NCBI GenBank assembly: GCA_963170055.1
Contig: CAUJGJ010000397.1
Coordinates: forward strand, 13,018,002-13,042,892
From: Halisarca cf. caerulea
Taxonomy: Eukaryota; Porifera; Demospongiae; Chondrillida; Halisarcidae
Direction: 5' to 3'
DNA: 24,891 nucleotides
This document shows positions 1 through 9,421 of this stretch, piece after piece (positions within the stretch are counted from its first letter, which is position 1; every line of letters starts with the position of its first letter). The notes below the pieces were generated by a model. That model was not told the DNA's origin. It made no database searches and saw only the letters and a program-made list of their open reading frames with translations. The position numbers were made by a program, and so were the translations under genes.

Positions 1-33
<33 letters not shown>
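1..33. repeat. (AC)n microsatellite at window edge
   Basis: Uninterrupted AC dinucleotide tract that continues off the left edge. It would lie in the importin beta-1 intron upstream of the first visible exon. Confidence 0.95.
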
Positions 34-34
<1 letters not shown>

Positions 35-169
35 CCACACACCCTCAATCATCCTCATAATGTTATGTATTTCTTTATACAACTGTAATGTGTGTGTTTA
101 TATATTTATTTGAATCCAGGTAGGATACAACTATTACATATAACTATTGTTATATGTTTGTACTAATAG

Positions 170-3100
170 CACTTGGGGAAACTGATGCAGATTGTTGTGC
201 AGGAGGATGAGGTGGACCAAGTGCGAGACACTGCTGCCTGGTCTTTGGGGAGGATATGTCAGATCTTACAAGATGTGGTTGTCACTGAAGTTGTTCTCCA
301 TCCTCTCCTTCAAGTTCTGGTGAAAGGGCTCGGGATGGAACCACGAGTAGCCAGCAACATGTGCTGGGTGAGTGAAATCTTCATCTTTTTCTCTCTAACA
401 CACTCTGCAGTGTTTGTGTGTATGCATGTACTGTACATATGTACATACGTATAGTCTCTACATACATTGTATGTATATATATATATGTATTTACATTGTT
501 TGTACATACTGATACTGTATGTATGTATACATCGTATCTATAGTGTCTATGTACATACGTACATGTATAGTGCTTATGTACTACATATACATACTGCATG
601 TACGTATGTATGTATGTACATACGTTTGTACTAGTGTTGCCACGATACTGCTAGAAGTGTATCACGATAATATTTTGTTATCTAGACATGTATCACGATA
701 CATCACGATATCAGCATATTGCGAAATAGGTAGAGTCAGAGTTGTCACAAAGAAATATTAGCTGATCACTTGTTCAAGTGCAAATGCATTTCTTGATAAG
801 AGACCTTCCAATGCATGACATCTCCTCTTCTGGTGTTCAAATACAAACTGGCAATGGTGACACTAGTTTTAGGCTAAGCATTCTGTGCCTTGTTGTTGCT
901 ATGCCCAAACAACTCATTTGACTGATTGATTGACTGTGGGTGTGACGTGTAGGGACTATGAAACCACAATGCTGTGCTAAAGGTCAAAACCATCAACCAG
1001 CATTGCAGCCTCCTCAGGACAGCCTACTAGAGATAGGTACATGTATCATGATATGAAGTATACTTAGTGTATCGTATCGTCTGTAGAAATATCGCGATAC
1101 ACGATATATCGCGAGTATCATGGCAACACTAGTTTGTACATACGTACATATTAGGTATAGTTCCTGGATGCATCCGTGTGTATGCGTATGTACGTATGTA
1201 GACTACGATACAGTTGTACTATGTACTGTATGTGTGTGTAGTGCAACGGCTGTGGCCAATGCATGTGACAGTTCTAGTACTATGTACGTATGTGTGCAGA
1301 CATTGTCTGTAGCCTTTGTGGGATCTGTTCTTCTCTTAGACCTACCATACATACGTACGTACGTACGTATGTATATATATCTCGTGTCACAGGTCATCAT
1401 ATTCCTGTAATGTATCTCCAAATTGGGCTAGCTTGTCCGGGTAACACCGGGGGACTGATTGGTACATTTTAATATTACATATGTACAGTATATACAGTAG
1501 AACCTGATAAGAAGAATTTACTCTAAAGACAAAAACATAAACTAGTTTCCAAGCCCTGTTTGGTTTGCTGTAGTACTGTACATGTATTACTGTATCCTGA
1601 TAAGAAGAACTTCTGATTTTATGGGTCCTCTTTGCTTCATTTTAACATTTAAGATTCCACTGCCGTTGTCAGTTAACAAGCTTCCACTGCCGTTGTCAGT
1701 TAACAAGCTTCCACTGCCGTTGTCAGTTAACAAGCTTCCACTGCCGTTGTCAGTTAACAAGCTTCCACTGCCGTTGTCAGTTAACAAGCTTCCACTGCCG
1801 TTGTCAGTTAACAAGCTTCCACTGCCGTTGTCAGTTAACAAGCTTCCACTGCCGTTGTCAGTTAACAAGCTTCCACTGCCGTCGTCAGTTAACAAGCTTC
1901 CACTGCAGTCGTCAGTTAACGAGCCTCCACTGCCGTCATCAGTTAAATTCATATTGATACTTCAACAAGCCCAATGACCTGTTCGCAAGGAAACAAATTT
2001 ACAGATTATCTGACGTCTGCTTCATTTGTAGGCCATTTGCTCGCTGGCGGAAGGAGCGTTTAAAGCAGTTACTAAGGAGGGCGACGATGACCCACCCACG
2101 TATGCCCTCAGTGGATCATTCCCCCTCATTGTTGAGAACCTGATACTGGCAGCTGAAAGGTGTGTGATGATGTCATGTAGGGGAACCCCCACAATGCTCC
2201 ACCTATACTTAATACTCTAGCATACATGTATGTGGAATGTATGCACAATTCCTCACTACAATTGTAGTCTTGTTACATGTGTAGTGAATTCATGAACAAT
2301 AGCACATGAGCCTCTGGTTAAATTCTAGTGTAATTTCAGGTTCATTGCATGAATTTCTGATGTAGGAATGCTCTCAGTGAGATCCTTTGGGATTTCTCAT
2401 GCATTGGAACCTCTAAACCGACACTCTGTGAGCAGCTGTATCGATTACAGAGTTTGTCAGATTACAGGTTGTCAGATTACAGAGGTTGTCGGATTACAGA
2501 GGTTGTCAGATTACAGAGGTTGTCGGATTACAGAGGTTGTCAGATTACAGAGGTTGTCGGATTACAGAGGTTGTCGGATTACAGAGGTTGTCAGATTACA
2601 GAGGTTGTCAGATTACAGAGGTTGTCGGATTACAGAAGTTGTTGGATTATGGAGTGACTCTTTAAGTTAGCATACATACCTCAAGACAGTGGAACTTCTG
2701 TAATCTGACACTCTGTGGGCCGCTGTATTGTGTCAGATTAGGAGGTTGTCGGATTATAGAGTGACTCTTAGCATACCTTAACATGGTGACTGTACCTCGT
2801 GAGATCTTCAGATCGAAAAGAATGTTGGATTATTGAGAGCTCAGACGGCAGACATCCCACTGCTACCTTATAGTGAGATCATAATGCACTGTATGTGTGA
2901 GCAGTGAGCCTCTCTCATACGACACTCAATGGGGCTTGAAAAGAGTGTCGGATTAGGAGGTTGTAGGATTACAGAGTGATTCTGTCATACTTTAATACAG
3001 TGGAGTCTGGATAAGTCGAATCACTAGGGACAGAAAAATTAATTCCACTTATCAGAACTTCTACTTAACAGAGTTTGTTTATATTAGTTTAATTGAGTAG

Positions 3101-3461
3101 GGACAAACAAACCATTCGACTTATCCAGAACTTCCAGTTAAGCAAGTTCTACTGACGTGGACTTCACTGTATGATGACTGTACCTCATAAGATGATCTGA
3201 TTAGAGAGAAATTAATGTTGGATTACAGAGGTGTCCAATTACAGAGGCGTCATATTGGAGAGGTTTCGCTGTGCGGAGATGTTGGATGTTTAAACGCAAT
3301 CGTGTACAGCCAAATTATCTTAGTTATGTCATTCTTCCTTGTTTGTCAGGCAAGGTATGAGGAACACAGTGTATCAAACTATGAACGATTTGTTCCAGTA
3401 CTGCTCTAAGGTACTGAGTGTGTTGACTAGACTGATTTTGCTGGTGTGCGTACGTACTACC

Positions 3462-3529
<68 letters not shown>

Positions 3530-4864
3530 ATGCGTGTGTGTGTGTGCGTGTGTGTACAGATGTACATTGTGTGTGCCCATGTCATTACGTAAGTACTTAC
3601 ACACACTGTGATAGAGTCTTATAACTGTGCCGATGGGGGGGCAATGGCTGAAGAAGTGAAGCCACTGTAACCTGGCATGTTCATGTATTGTCAGCCTTGG
3701 GGAACCCGCGTGATGCTCAATTTGACCACTGTGAAAAACTACCTCCCTTCATAGCATACTTAAACTAGTCATGGTTCATGTAAATTTAATGCACATGGGC
3801 CTAAATCCTTAGGTAAGAATATGGCCACAGTGGAGATGTTTTACTGTGGATAGTGCTGCTCTACACTTGTGATGTACGTGTTTCTCTCGCATCAGGACTG
3901 TCACGAAACTGCCCTCAAGGCAGCTACCCTACTGCTGCAGCAGCTGGGGCGTGCACTGCAGGTTGAGGTACGTAGAGGGTGTTTGCTCTATACTGTTCAC
4001 CGCTGGTTGCTTGTGTACACGTGTCGATGAACAGCATCGTCAATTTCAGTGTGCATTGTTCTACTCGAGTATCTCAGGGCATGTTGGTCCAACATCCCTT
4101 CCTTTCTGTACTTATTACTAGCCTTTGAGTATCTTTGCTAAAAAGTACTGTATATGTGTTAATCTTTGTGGGGCGTATGTGTATTTGGCGAGTGAAGAAC
4201 TTAGCTGTACTTTGCGATTTTAGTTTCACGAATAGCCCAGTCCCTACTATATCTTAGACCAGTCCCTACTATAACTTACACAAACATTCTGTGTATCTTA
4301 CCAAATATTTGCCATTGAATTTTCACATATTCAGGCTCGTTCACAAAATTCACAAAATATAGTACTGCGAGAACTAGTGCCTATACTGTATGTACGTAAT
4401 ACTATATATGTGTATATATATTATATACTATATATGTACATACTACAAGACCTCACTTGTCCACACTTCCGATATCCAGTTCCCTCACCTTCAGCAGTAG
4501 TTTTATTGGAACAAACGTGCAATAATCCTACTGTACACTATTCCAGTTCACTCACTTTATCTGCAATTTCATCCAGAACAGATGAGTGTGGATGAGTGAG
4601 GTCTGACTGGACACTAATGGAATTTGAACTCTTGTATTGTGCATTAATATTGCTGCGAATGCGCATTGTGCAATGTGTGTAGTTGAGAGTTGCCATGCAA
4701 AGTTTGTCATATCTTGGAAAATTTACATGCAAGACACTGAAGCTAGGTTTCCACTTCGCTTTAATCAACATTAACTATGTTTTCGTTAGCATCAGTTCCC
4801 CGAGGAGGAGAGAGAGTACCTGGTGATTGTGACTGTACAGATCTGCTCCATACTAAAGGTGTGT

Positions 4865-4915
<51 letters not shown>

Positions 4916-4916
4916 A

Positions 4917-4948
<32 letters not shown>

Positions 4949-4959
4949 TGTGTGTGTGT

Positions 4960-4990
<31 letters not shown>

Positions 4991-5397
4991 CATGTGTGTG
5001 TGTGTATGTGTGCGTGTGTGTGTGTGTGTGTGTATGTGTGTGCGTGTGTGTGCATGTGTGCGTATGTGATCATGAGTGCGTGCGTGGTGCATGTGTGCGT
5101 GCATGTGTGTACATTTGCATTTTGTGACATTTGTTGGCCAGCATACCATCCATGTACCCTTCAATGAGTACCATTTCACAATCGTGGAATACACTTCTAT
5201 GACAGATTTTGCAAGTGTGCATTTCAAATTGTGATTCTTTTGCCTCAATAGACCTTGCTGAAGAAGCTTCAAACACCAGATGCCGTGAGTTTGTCAGATT
5301 TGGTGATGCAAGTGGTTGAGATGATACTGAAGAGCAGTATAGGAGGCATTGAAGAAGTGCAGTTCCACACCATGTGTACTGTGGATATAGTGGTGAC

Positions 5398-5456
<59 letters not shown>

Positions 5457-5515
5457 TGTGTGTGTGTCTCTGTGTGTGTATGTGTGTGTGTGTCTGTGTG
5501 TGTGTGTGTGTGTGT

Positions 5516-5552
<37 letters not shown>

Positions 5553-5907
5553 TGTGTGTGTGTGTGTGTACATGTATGTGTGTGTGTATATACTTGTCTG
5601 TATGCTTGCATGTGAGTGTTGTCCTTACGTATGTTGCAAATAGCCAGAGCTGGCAGTGCCGCAATATTCTGTGTGGAATTTTTGGTGTAAAGGATCTCGA
5701 GCACTCTTCTGTGATTGTTGGTATGCTGTCCTATACATACGTACGTACATGGCATTTGCTGTAGTGACCAAACTTGGATTTTTGAAGTATCTGGAGAGCT
5801 TCACTCCATTGCTCATTGGGAGTCTTCAAGCAGCTGCCTCTTTGGAGGTACGTGTGTGCAAACTAAGTGTTCTGTTAATGTATACAACACACATGCACAC
5901 ACACACA

Positions 5908-5992
<85 letters not shown>

Positions 5993-7613
5993 ACACACAC
6001 ACACACACCAGTGTTGTGGCCATTACAGGAGTATCATAATCAACTACCATTACGATTATCTCAGTATCAAAGCATTACCATTATCATTACCACTACGGAC
6101 CTCCACTAAAGTAATCAATTACCATTGCAACTACATTTCTACAATTGCAATTACAATTACTAATTACAAATATATTCTTGGATGCTTGCATAAGTTATTG
6201 TACCTTACCGAGATTTCATATATGTAGTGATCTAAATCATGTGATTGATGTTATTTTCCCGTTTCCACCAGCTGCCCGGTTAACTGTAGCACAGAAATAG
6301 CCTCAAACTAGCCAAAATCTACCTTCTTAGGGGGCAAAATATATCCACAGATATAAACAATATGCATCAGAGTAGTTGCATGGTAATTGTGTAATTTGAT
6401 GCAAATAGCTAAAGAATACCAATTACCATTACGACTACTCTGAGACTGAAACAGCTCCATTACAATTACATTACCATTACTGGCAAATGTATACCTAATT
6501 ACAATTGATTACAATTACTAATTACCATTACCACAACACTGACACACACACACACACACGTACACACACACATATACACACACACATCATCTCCCACCAT
6601 TACCCTCCTCTCTTCAGGCCTACATGACCGCATTGGTTGTGGTGGGAGATCTTGCTAAGGTTTTGAAGAGCCATTTCTCTGTCCTCTTGAATTATGTGAT
6701 GCCCGTCCTTATGCAGAGCCTCTCAGTGAGTGACATGTGTGCACGTACATGTACGCCAGTTGGAGGTGTGGCTGCTCATGTGTGTGTGTACATGTGCCAG
6801 TTGGAGGTGTGGCTGCTCATGTGTGTGTGTACACGTACCAGTCGGAGGTGTGGCTGCTTATGTGTGTACGTACATGTGCCAGTTGGAGGTGTGGCTGCTC
6901 ATGTGTGTACGTACGTACATGTGCCAGTTGGAAGTGGGGCTGCTTATGTGTGTACGTACGTACATGTGCCAGTTGGAGGTGTGGCTGCTCATGTGTGTAC
7001 GTACATGTACCAGTTGGAGGTGTGGCTGCTTATGTGTGTACATACATGTGCCAGTTGGAGGTGTGGCTGCTCATGTGTGTACGTACGTACATGTGCCAGT
7101 TGGAGGTGTGGCTGCTCATGTGTGTACGTACATGTACCAGTTGGAGGTATGGCTGCTCATGTGTGTATGTACATGTGCCAGTTGGAGGTGTGGCTGCTCA
7201 TGTGTGTATATACATACAGGGACCAGTTGGAGGTGTTGGAGGTGTGTACTATGTGTTTACAGTATAGTAAAACCTGTCTATAAAGACCATTCAAGGGACC
7301 AAGTAATTGTGGTCTCCGCAGACAGATGCATGGTCCTTGTATGGAGGTACTTTAATACAACTGAAGTGAACAATGAGCCATCATACTGTGGTCTCTACCG
7401 ACAGGTGGTCTTTGTATGCAAGTGGTCTTTAAGACAGGTTTTACTGCATACTCATGTATGTATGTTCACAGGATCCAAACTGTCATCGCACGATCAAACC
7501 AAACATTCTGTCCCTTGTTGGAGACATTGCATTGGCTGTTGGGAGTGATTTCAAGCCTTACCTTGAGACCTCGTTGGAGATGCTGGAGCAGGTCACAAAG
7601 ATGGAGGTAGACA

Positions 7614-7675
<62 letters not shown>

Positions 7676-7696
7676 ATGTGTTTTGCACGCACACAC

Positions 7697-7757
<61 letters not shown>

Positions 7758-9421
7758 TACATTCATATACTGTTCATTGTACATATATACCTACTGTGTA
7801 TGCCTCCAGGGAGACCCAGAGCTGGTGGGGTGCCTGAATATCCTGAGAGTTGGTTGTCTGGAGGGCTATGTTGGGATCCTACGAGCATTAAAAGGAGTGG
7901 ACGTGAACATGTCAGGTGATTGTGCACATGTGTTATGATTGTCAGGTGATTGTGTACATGTGTTATGATTGTCAGGTGATTGTGTACATGTGTTATGATT
8001 GTCAGGTGATTGTGTACATGTGTTAACTTCTACTGTTTAGTGTTTGGTGTAGTCAAGCTAGCTGTCACTCGTGTTTATGTGTGCAAGTGCTTGTGGTAGG
8101 ATAGGAAAACATCCCCCCCCCCCCATCCCCCCCAGCACTAAAGTACTAGCTTCTGTCACAGCTGGGTGGGCTACATTTGGAACAGAGTTTGGTGTTCTGT
8201 TTGTTGCACAGTGAACCCTCCAATTAAATGATTCGCTGAAATTTTCCATGTTAGGGATGCCGTGAGAACAAAATGGCGTAAGACATAGCAGTAACTAACA
8301 GCTGTACATAAGGACATTTTGGCCTGATAGTCTTCATCAGCTAAGACTCTCAGTGTTAGCTGACGAAGTAACTTTGTGTTATAATGTCTGTTTGTGCATT
8401 TGTGTTTATTTTGTCTGTTTGTGTGTTGTTTATTATAAATTTGCATTGGGTATTCACAGTTTTGGCAGTGTTTTGATGTAGCTACTACAAACGATCTGTT
8501 CAGGTGATGTCAAGCTATTTGAACCAGCTATTCCAGTCATTATGAAGTACATCGAAGGAGTGGCATTGGATGACACGAGAACTGCAGAATGTGTTTCGGC
8601 TTGCGGGGAAACGACAGCGTGAGTAGATTAGGAATGTTCAAGTACATACGTATGTATGATATTTAAGTTGTGGATTAGATTGTGCTTCATATGTAGGGGT
8701 GACACAGCCCATACATTAGGACTGGCTGTGTTTTTGCTAAAAAAATTATTTTTGTGACGACTTGAGTGTTATCTGTGTTCATGTTAGTCTTGTACCCAGC
8801 CCCTTCCACCGGGTAGAATAAAATGGCGGCTGGCGGAAGGGGCTGGGTACGAGACTATGTTCATATGGCTCAGGGTTGCAATCACAGTAGTGTTGTCGTG
8901 TCTTTTACAAAGTTTGTATCCTGTATCAAATGACTATTGAAAGTGCATTAGACATGTCAGTTCCTAAAAGCTGTTAGGATGTACGTTTCGGCGTGAGAGT
9001 CTTAGCTGACGAATACTATTAGGCCGAAATGTCCTGACGTACAGCTGTTATTTACTGCTATGTCTTACGCCATTTTGTTCTTATGGCATCCCTGACATGG
9101 AAAGTTATAGTGAATCATTCAATTGGTTCTGGTGTCATGTGTCCATAATTGAGGGATTTCCGCAGTTTAGGAGACTGGATTGGAGGGGTCCACTTATTGC
9201 GTATCCCTAGTTTCAGTCATTATTTTCCTCTATATCTACTGCATGTTACTCTAGTGAACCCGTCATTTCACAGGGAGCTGTGTTCTGTGTACAGCCTTGA
9301 AGTGATGTCAGGCTTTGCGGAACTACGGACTATTTTAAAAATGCTAGAGAAAGGGACAGTGTCCTCCTCCGTACACAGTGGTCTGGGCAGCCCTCAACAC
9401 CAGGCCAAGAATGGTGACTAG
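170..9421 (+). CDS. KPNB1: Importin subunit beta-1 (karyopherin beta-1), C-terminal half, 12 exons, 5' partial
   Basis: Nuclear import receptor that carries importin-alpha/cargo through the nuclear pore and releases it on RanGTP binding. Exons: 170-367, 2032-2159, 3350-3410, 3896-3967, 4796-4858, 5252-5399, 5765-5847, 6618-6725, 7472-7615, 7810-7915, 8504-8618, 9274-9421 (TAG). They sum to 1374 nt, 457 codons plus stop, with every junction GT-AG and phases consistent. Recognisable HEAT-repeat blocks occur in the family order: VRDTAAW, EPRVASN, LSGSFPLIVENL, DAVSLSDLVMQVVEM, FLKYLESFTPLL, VVVGDLAKVLKS, IKPNILSLVGDIALAVG, GCLEGYVGILRALKG. The length fits roughly the last half of the ~876-residue human protein; the start, including the acidic loop, is off the left edge. 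The first acceptor (TAG before 170) is the least certain boundary. The C-terminal tail after KMLEKG does not resemble the vertebrate tail. Identification is from remembered family sequence; no search was run. Confidence 0.93.
632..1131. mobile_element. hAT-like miniature element (500 bp) with 8-bp target site duplication
   Basis: The ends are inverted repeats: TAGTGTTGCCACGATACT at the left and the reverse complement of TAGTGTTGCCATGATACT at the right. Both ends are flanked by the same 8 bases, GTTTGTAC (624-631 and 1132-1139). TAGTGTTGCC-type ends and 8-bp duplications are typical of hAT elements. The subterminal regions are rich in ATCACGATA/ATCGCGATA palindromes. No transposase is encoded, so it is non-autonomous. 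It sits in the importin beta-1 intron between exons 170-367 and 2032-2159. Confidence 0.85.
1655..1947. repeat. 27-bp minisatellite, about 11 units
   Basis: A 27-bp unit containing CCACTGCCGTTGTCAG followed by TTAACAAGCTT repeats head to tail. The first eight copies are essentially identical and the last three carry scattered substitutions. Because 27 is divisible by 3 it stays open on both strands, producing spurious 9-residue peptide repeats. It lies within an importin beta-1 intron, just after two sequences resembling a miniature-element end (CCTGATAAGAAGAA, near 1502 and 1596). Confidence 0.95.
2440..2650. repeat. 17-bp minisatellite (GATTACAGAGGTTGTCR), about 12 units
   Basis: About a dozen head-to-tail copies of a 17-bp unit, alternating TTGTCAG and TTGTCGG variants. 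The same words recur singly at about 2740-2760, 2945-2980 and 3220-3245, next to GACACTCTGTG and CAGTGGAACTTC sequences. The array therefore seems to have expanded from the end of a dispersed miniature element present several times in this intron. No coding function is supported. Confidence 0.9.
2996..3171. mobile_element. Miniature inverted-repeat element (CAGTGRAGTC ends)
   Basis: The left end TACAGTGGAGTCTGG and the right end GGACTTCACTGTA are near-perfect inverted repeats. A second internal inverted pair, GGATAAGTCGAAT and ATTCGACTTATCC, lies inside. It is about 175 bp with no coding capacity, in the importin beta-1 intron between 2159 and 3350. The family is not identified; TA may be the target duplication. 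Confidence 0.65.
3463..3558. repeat. (TG)n microsatellite
   Basis: About 64 bp of pure TG followed by an interrupted TG/TACATGCG tail. It starts roughly 50 bases after the splice donor at 3411. Confidence 0.95.
4859..5113. repeat. (GT)n microsatellite starting at a splice donor
   Basis: About 255 bp of GT repeat interrupted by GCATGT and ATGTGT variants. The donor GT of the importin beta-1 intron after exon 4796-4858 is the first unit of the tract. Confidence 0.95.
5400..5590. repeat. (GT)n microsatellite starting at a splice donor
   Basis: About 190 bp of GT repeat with TCTGTG interruptions. It begins exactly at the 5' splice site following exon 5252-5399 (GTGACAG then GTGTGT). Confidence 0.95.
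5890..6583. repeat. (AC)n microsatellite split by a hAT-like insertion
   Basis: AC tract from about 5890 to 6008 and its continuation from 6542 to about 6583. The two halves are separated by the element at 6009-6541. Confidence 0.9.
6009..6541. mobile_element. hAT-like miniature element (533 bp) inserted in an (AC)n tract
   Basis: The left end CAGTGTTGTGG and the right end CCACAACACTG are perfect 11-bp inverted repeats of hAT type. The flanking 8-mers on both sides are ACACACAC, compatible with an 8-bp target duplication, although the host sequence is itself an AC repeat. The body is built from many TTACCATTAC / AATTACAATTAC words and encodes nothing. It lies in the importin beta-1 intron between 5847 and 6618. 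Confidence 0.75.
6757..7245. repeat. About 40-45-bp minisatellite, 11 units plus a partial
   Basis: Units begin GCCAGTTGGAGGTGTGGCTG and continue CTCATGTGTGTAC(GTAC)n ATGT. Unit length varies because the GTAC tetranucleotide copy number varies. The array begins about 30 bases after the donor at 6726 of the importin beta-1 intron. It remains open in several frames, giving artefactual repeat peptides. Confidence 0.95.
7266..7446. mobile_element. Miniature inverted-repeat element, family with AGTAAAACCTGTC ends (copy 1)
   Basis: The left end AGTAAAACCTGTCTATAAAG pairs with the right end CTTTAAGACAGGTTTTACT. About 181 bp, non-coding, immediately upstream of importin beta-1 exon 7472-7615. A second copy at 16535-16716 shares both ends and internal words such as CAAGGGACCAAGTAATTGT and GGTCCTTGTATGGAGGT. 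Confidence 0.85.
7616..7754. repeat. (GT)n and (AC)n back to back: long imperfect hairpin
   Basis: About 60 bp of GT repeat beginning at the splice donor is followed by a short spacer (CATGTGTTTTGCACG) and about 65 bp of AC repeat. The two tracts are mutually complementary and fill most of the 194-bp importin beta-1 intron 7616-7809. Confidence 0.95.
7911..8025. repeat. 30-bp minisatellite duplicating an exon/intron junction, 4 units
   Basis: Units at 7911-7940, 7941-7970, 7971-8000 and a partial at 8001-8025, each starting GTCAGGTGATTGTG. The first unit spans the end of importin beta-1 exon 7810-7915 and its donor, so the splice donor context is present four times. Confidence 0.95.
8113..8133. 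repeat. Poly-C tract
   Basis: Twelve C, then AT, then seven C, within an importin beta-1 intron. No function is evident. Confidence 0.9.
8213..8352. repeat. Dispersed repeat, arm 1 of an inverted pair
   Basis: About 140 bp containing ACAAAATGGCGTAAGACATA and CAGCTAAGACTCTCA. It reappears in reverse complement at 8993-9130 with scattered differences. Internal foldbacks (CTTCATCAGCTAA and TTAGCTGACGAAG) suggest a foldback-type miniature element. Confidence 0.85.
8786..8856. mobile_element. 71-bp foldback element with 5-bp direct repeat
   Basis: Arms AGTCTTGTACCCAGCCCCTT and its inverted partner AAGGGGCTGGGTACGAGACT differ at one position. They surround a short loop containing AAAATGGCGGCTGG. 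ATGTT flanks both sides (8781-8785 and 8857-8861), consistent with a target duplication. It lies in the importin beta-1 intron between 8618 and 9274. Confidence 0.8.
8993..9130. repeat. Dispersed repeat, arm 2 of an inverted pair
   Basis: Reverse-complement counterpart of 8213-8352, sharing TATGTCTTACGCCATTTTGT and TGAGAGTCTTAGCTGACG. Together the two arms bracket importin beta-1 exon 8504-8618. Confidence 0.85.

Noticed and set aside
1582..1977. Open frame of 9-residue peptide repeats (PLPLSVNKL)
   Set aside because: Product of a 27-bp intronic minisatellite, open on both strands; it lies within a well-supported importin beta-1 intron.
1655..2650. CRISPR-like arrays
   Set aside because: The 27-bp and 17-bp repeats are contiguous with no spacers, in animal intron DNA.
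4777..5573. Many open frames on both strands across (GT)n/(AC)n tracts, giving Cys-Val or Thr-His repeat peptides
   Set aside because: They are simple translations of dinucleotide repeats that lack stops; the same occurs at all other AC/GT tracts in the window. No codon structure or conserved domain.
6730..7548. Long open frames of about 220-270 residues over the 40-bp minisatellite
   Set aside because: Open in several frames at once because of the tandem repeat; only 6618-6725 and 7472-7615 match importin beta-1.
170..9421. Importin beta-1 as a processed or decayed pseudogene
   Set aside because: Introns are present, all splice sites are canonical and the 457-codon frame is uninterrupted.
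9149..9421. Open frame starting upstream of the last importin exon
   Set aside because: Only the part from 9274 matches the family; the upstream part is intron read-through.
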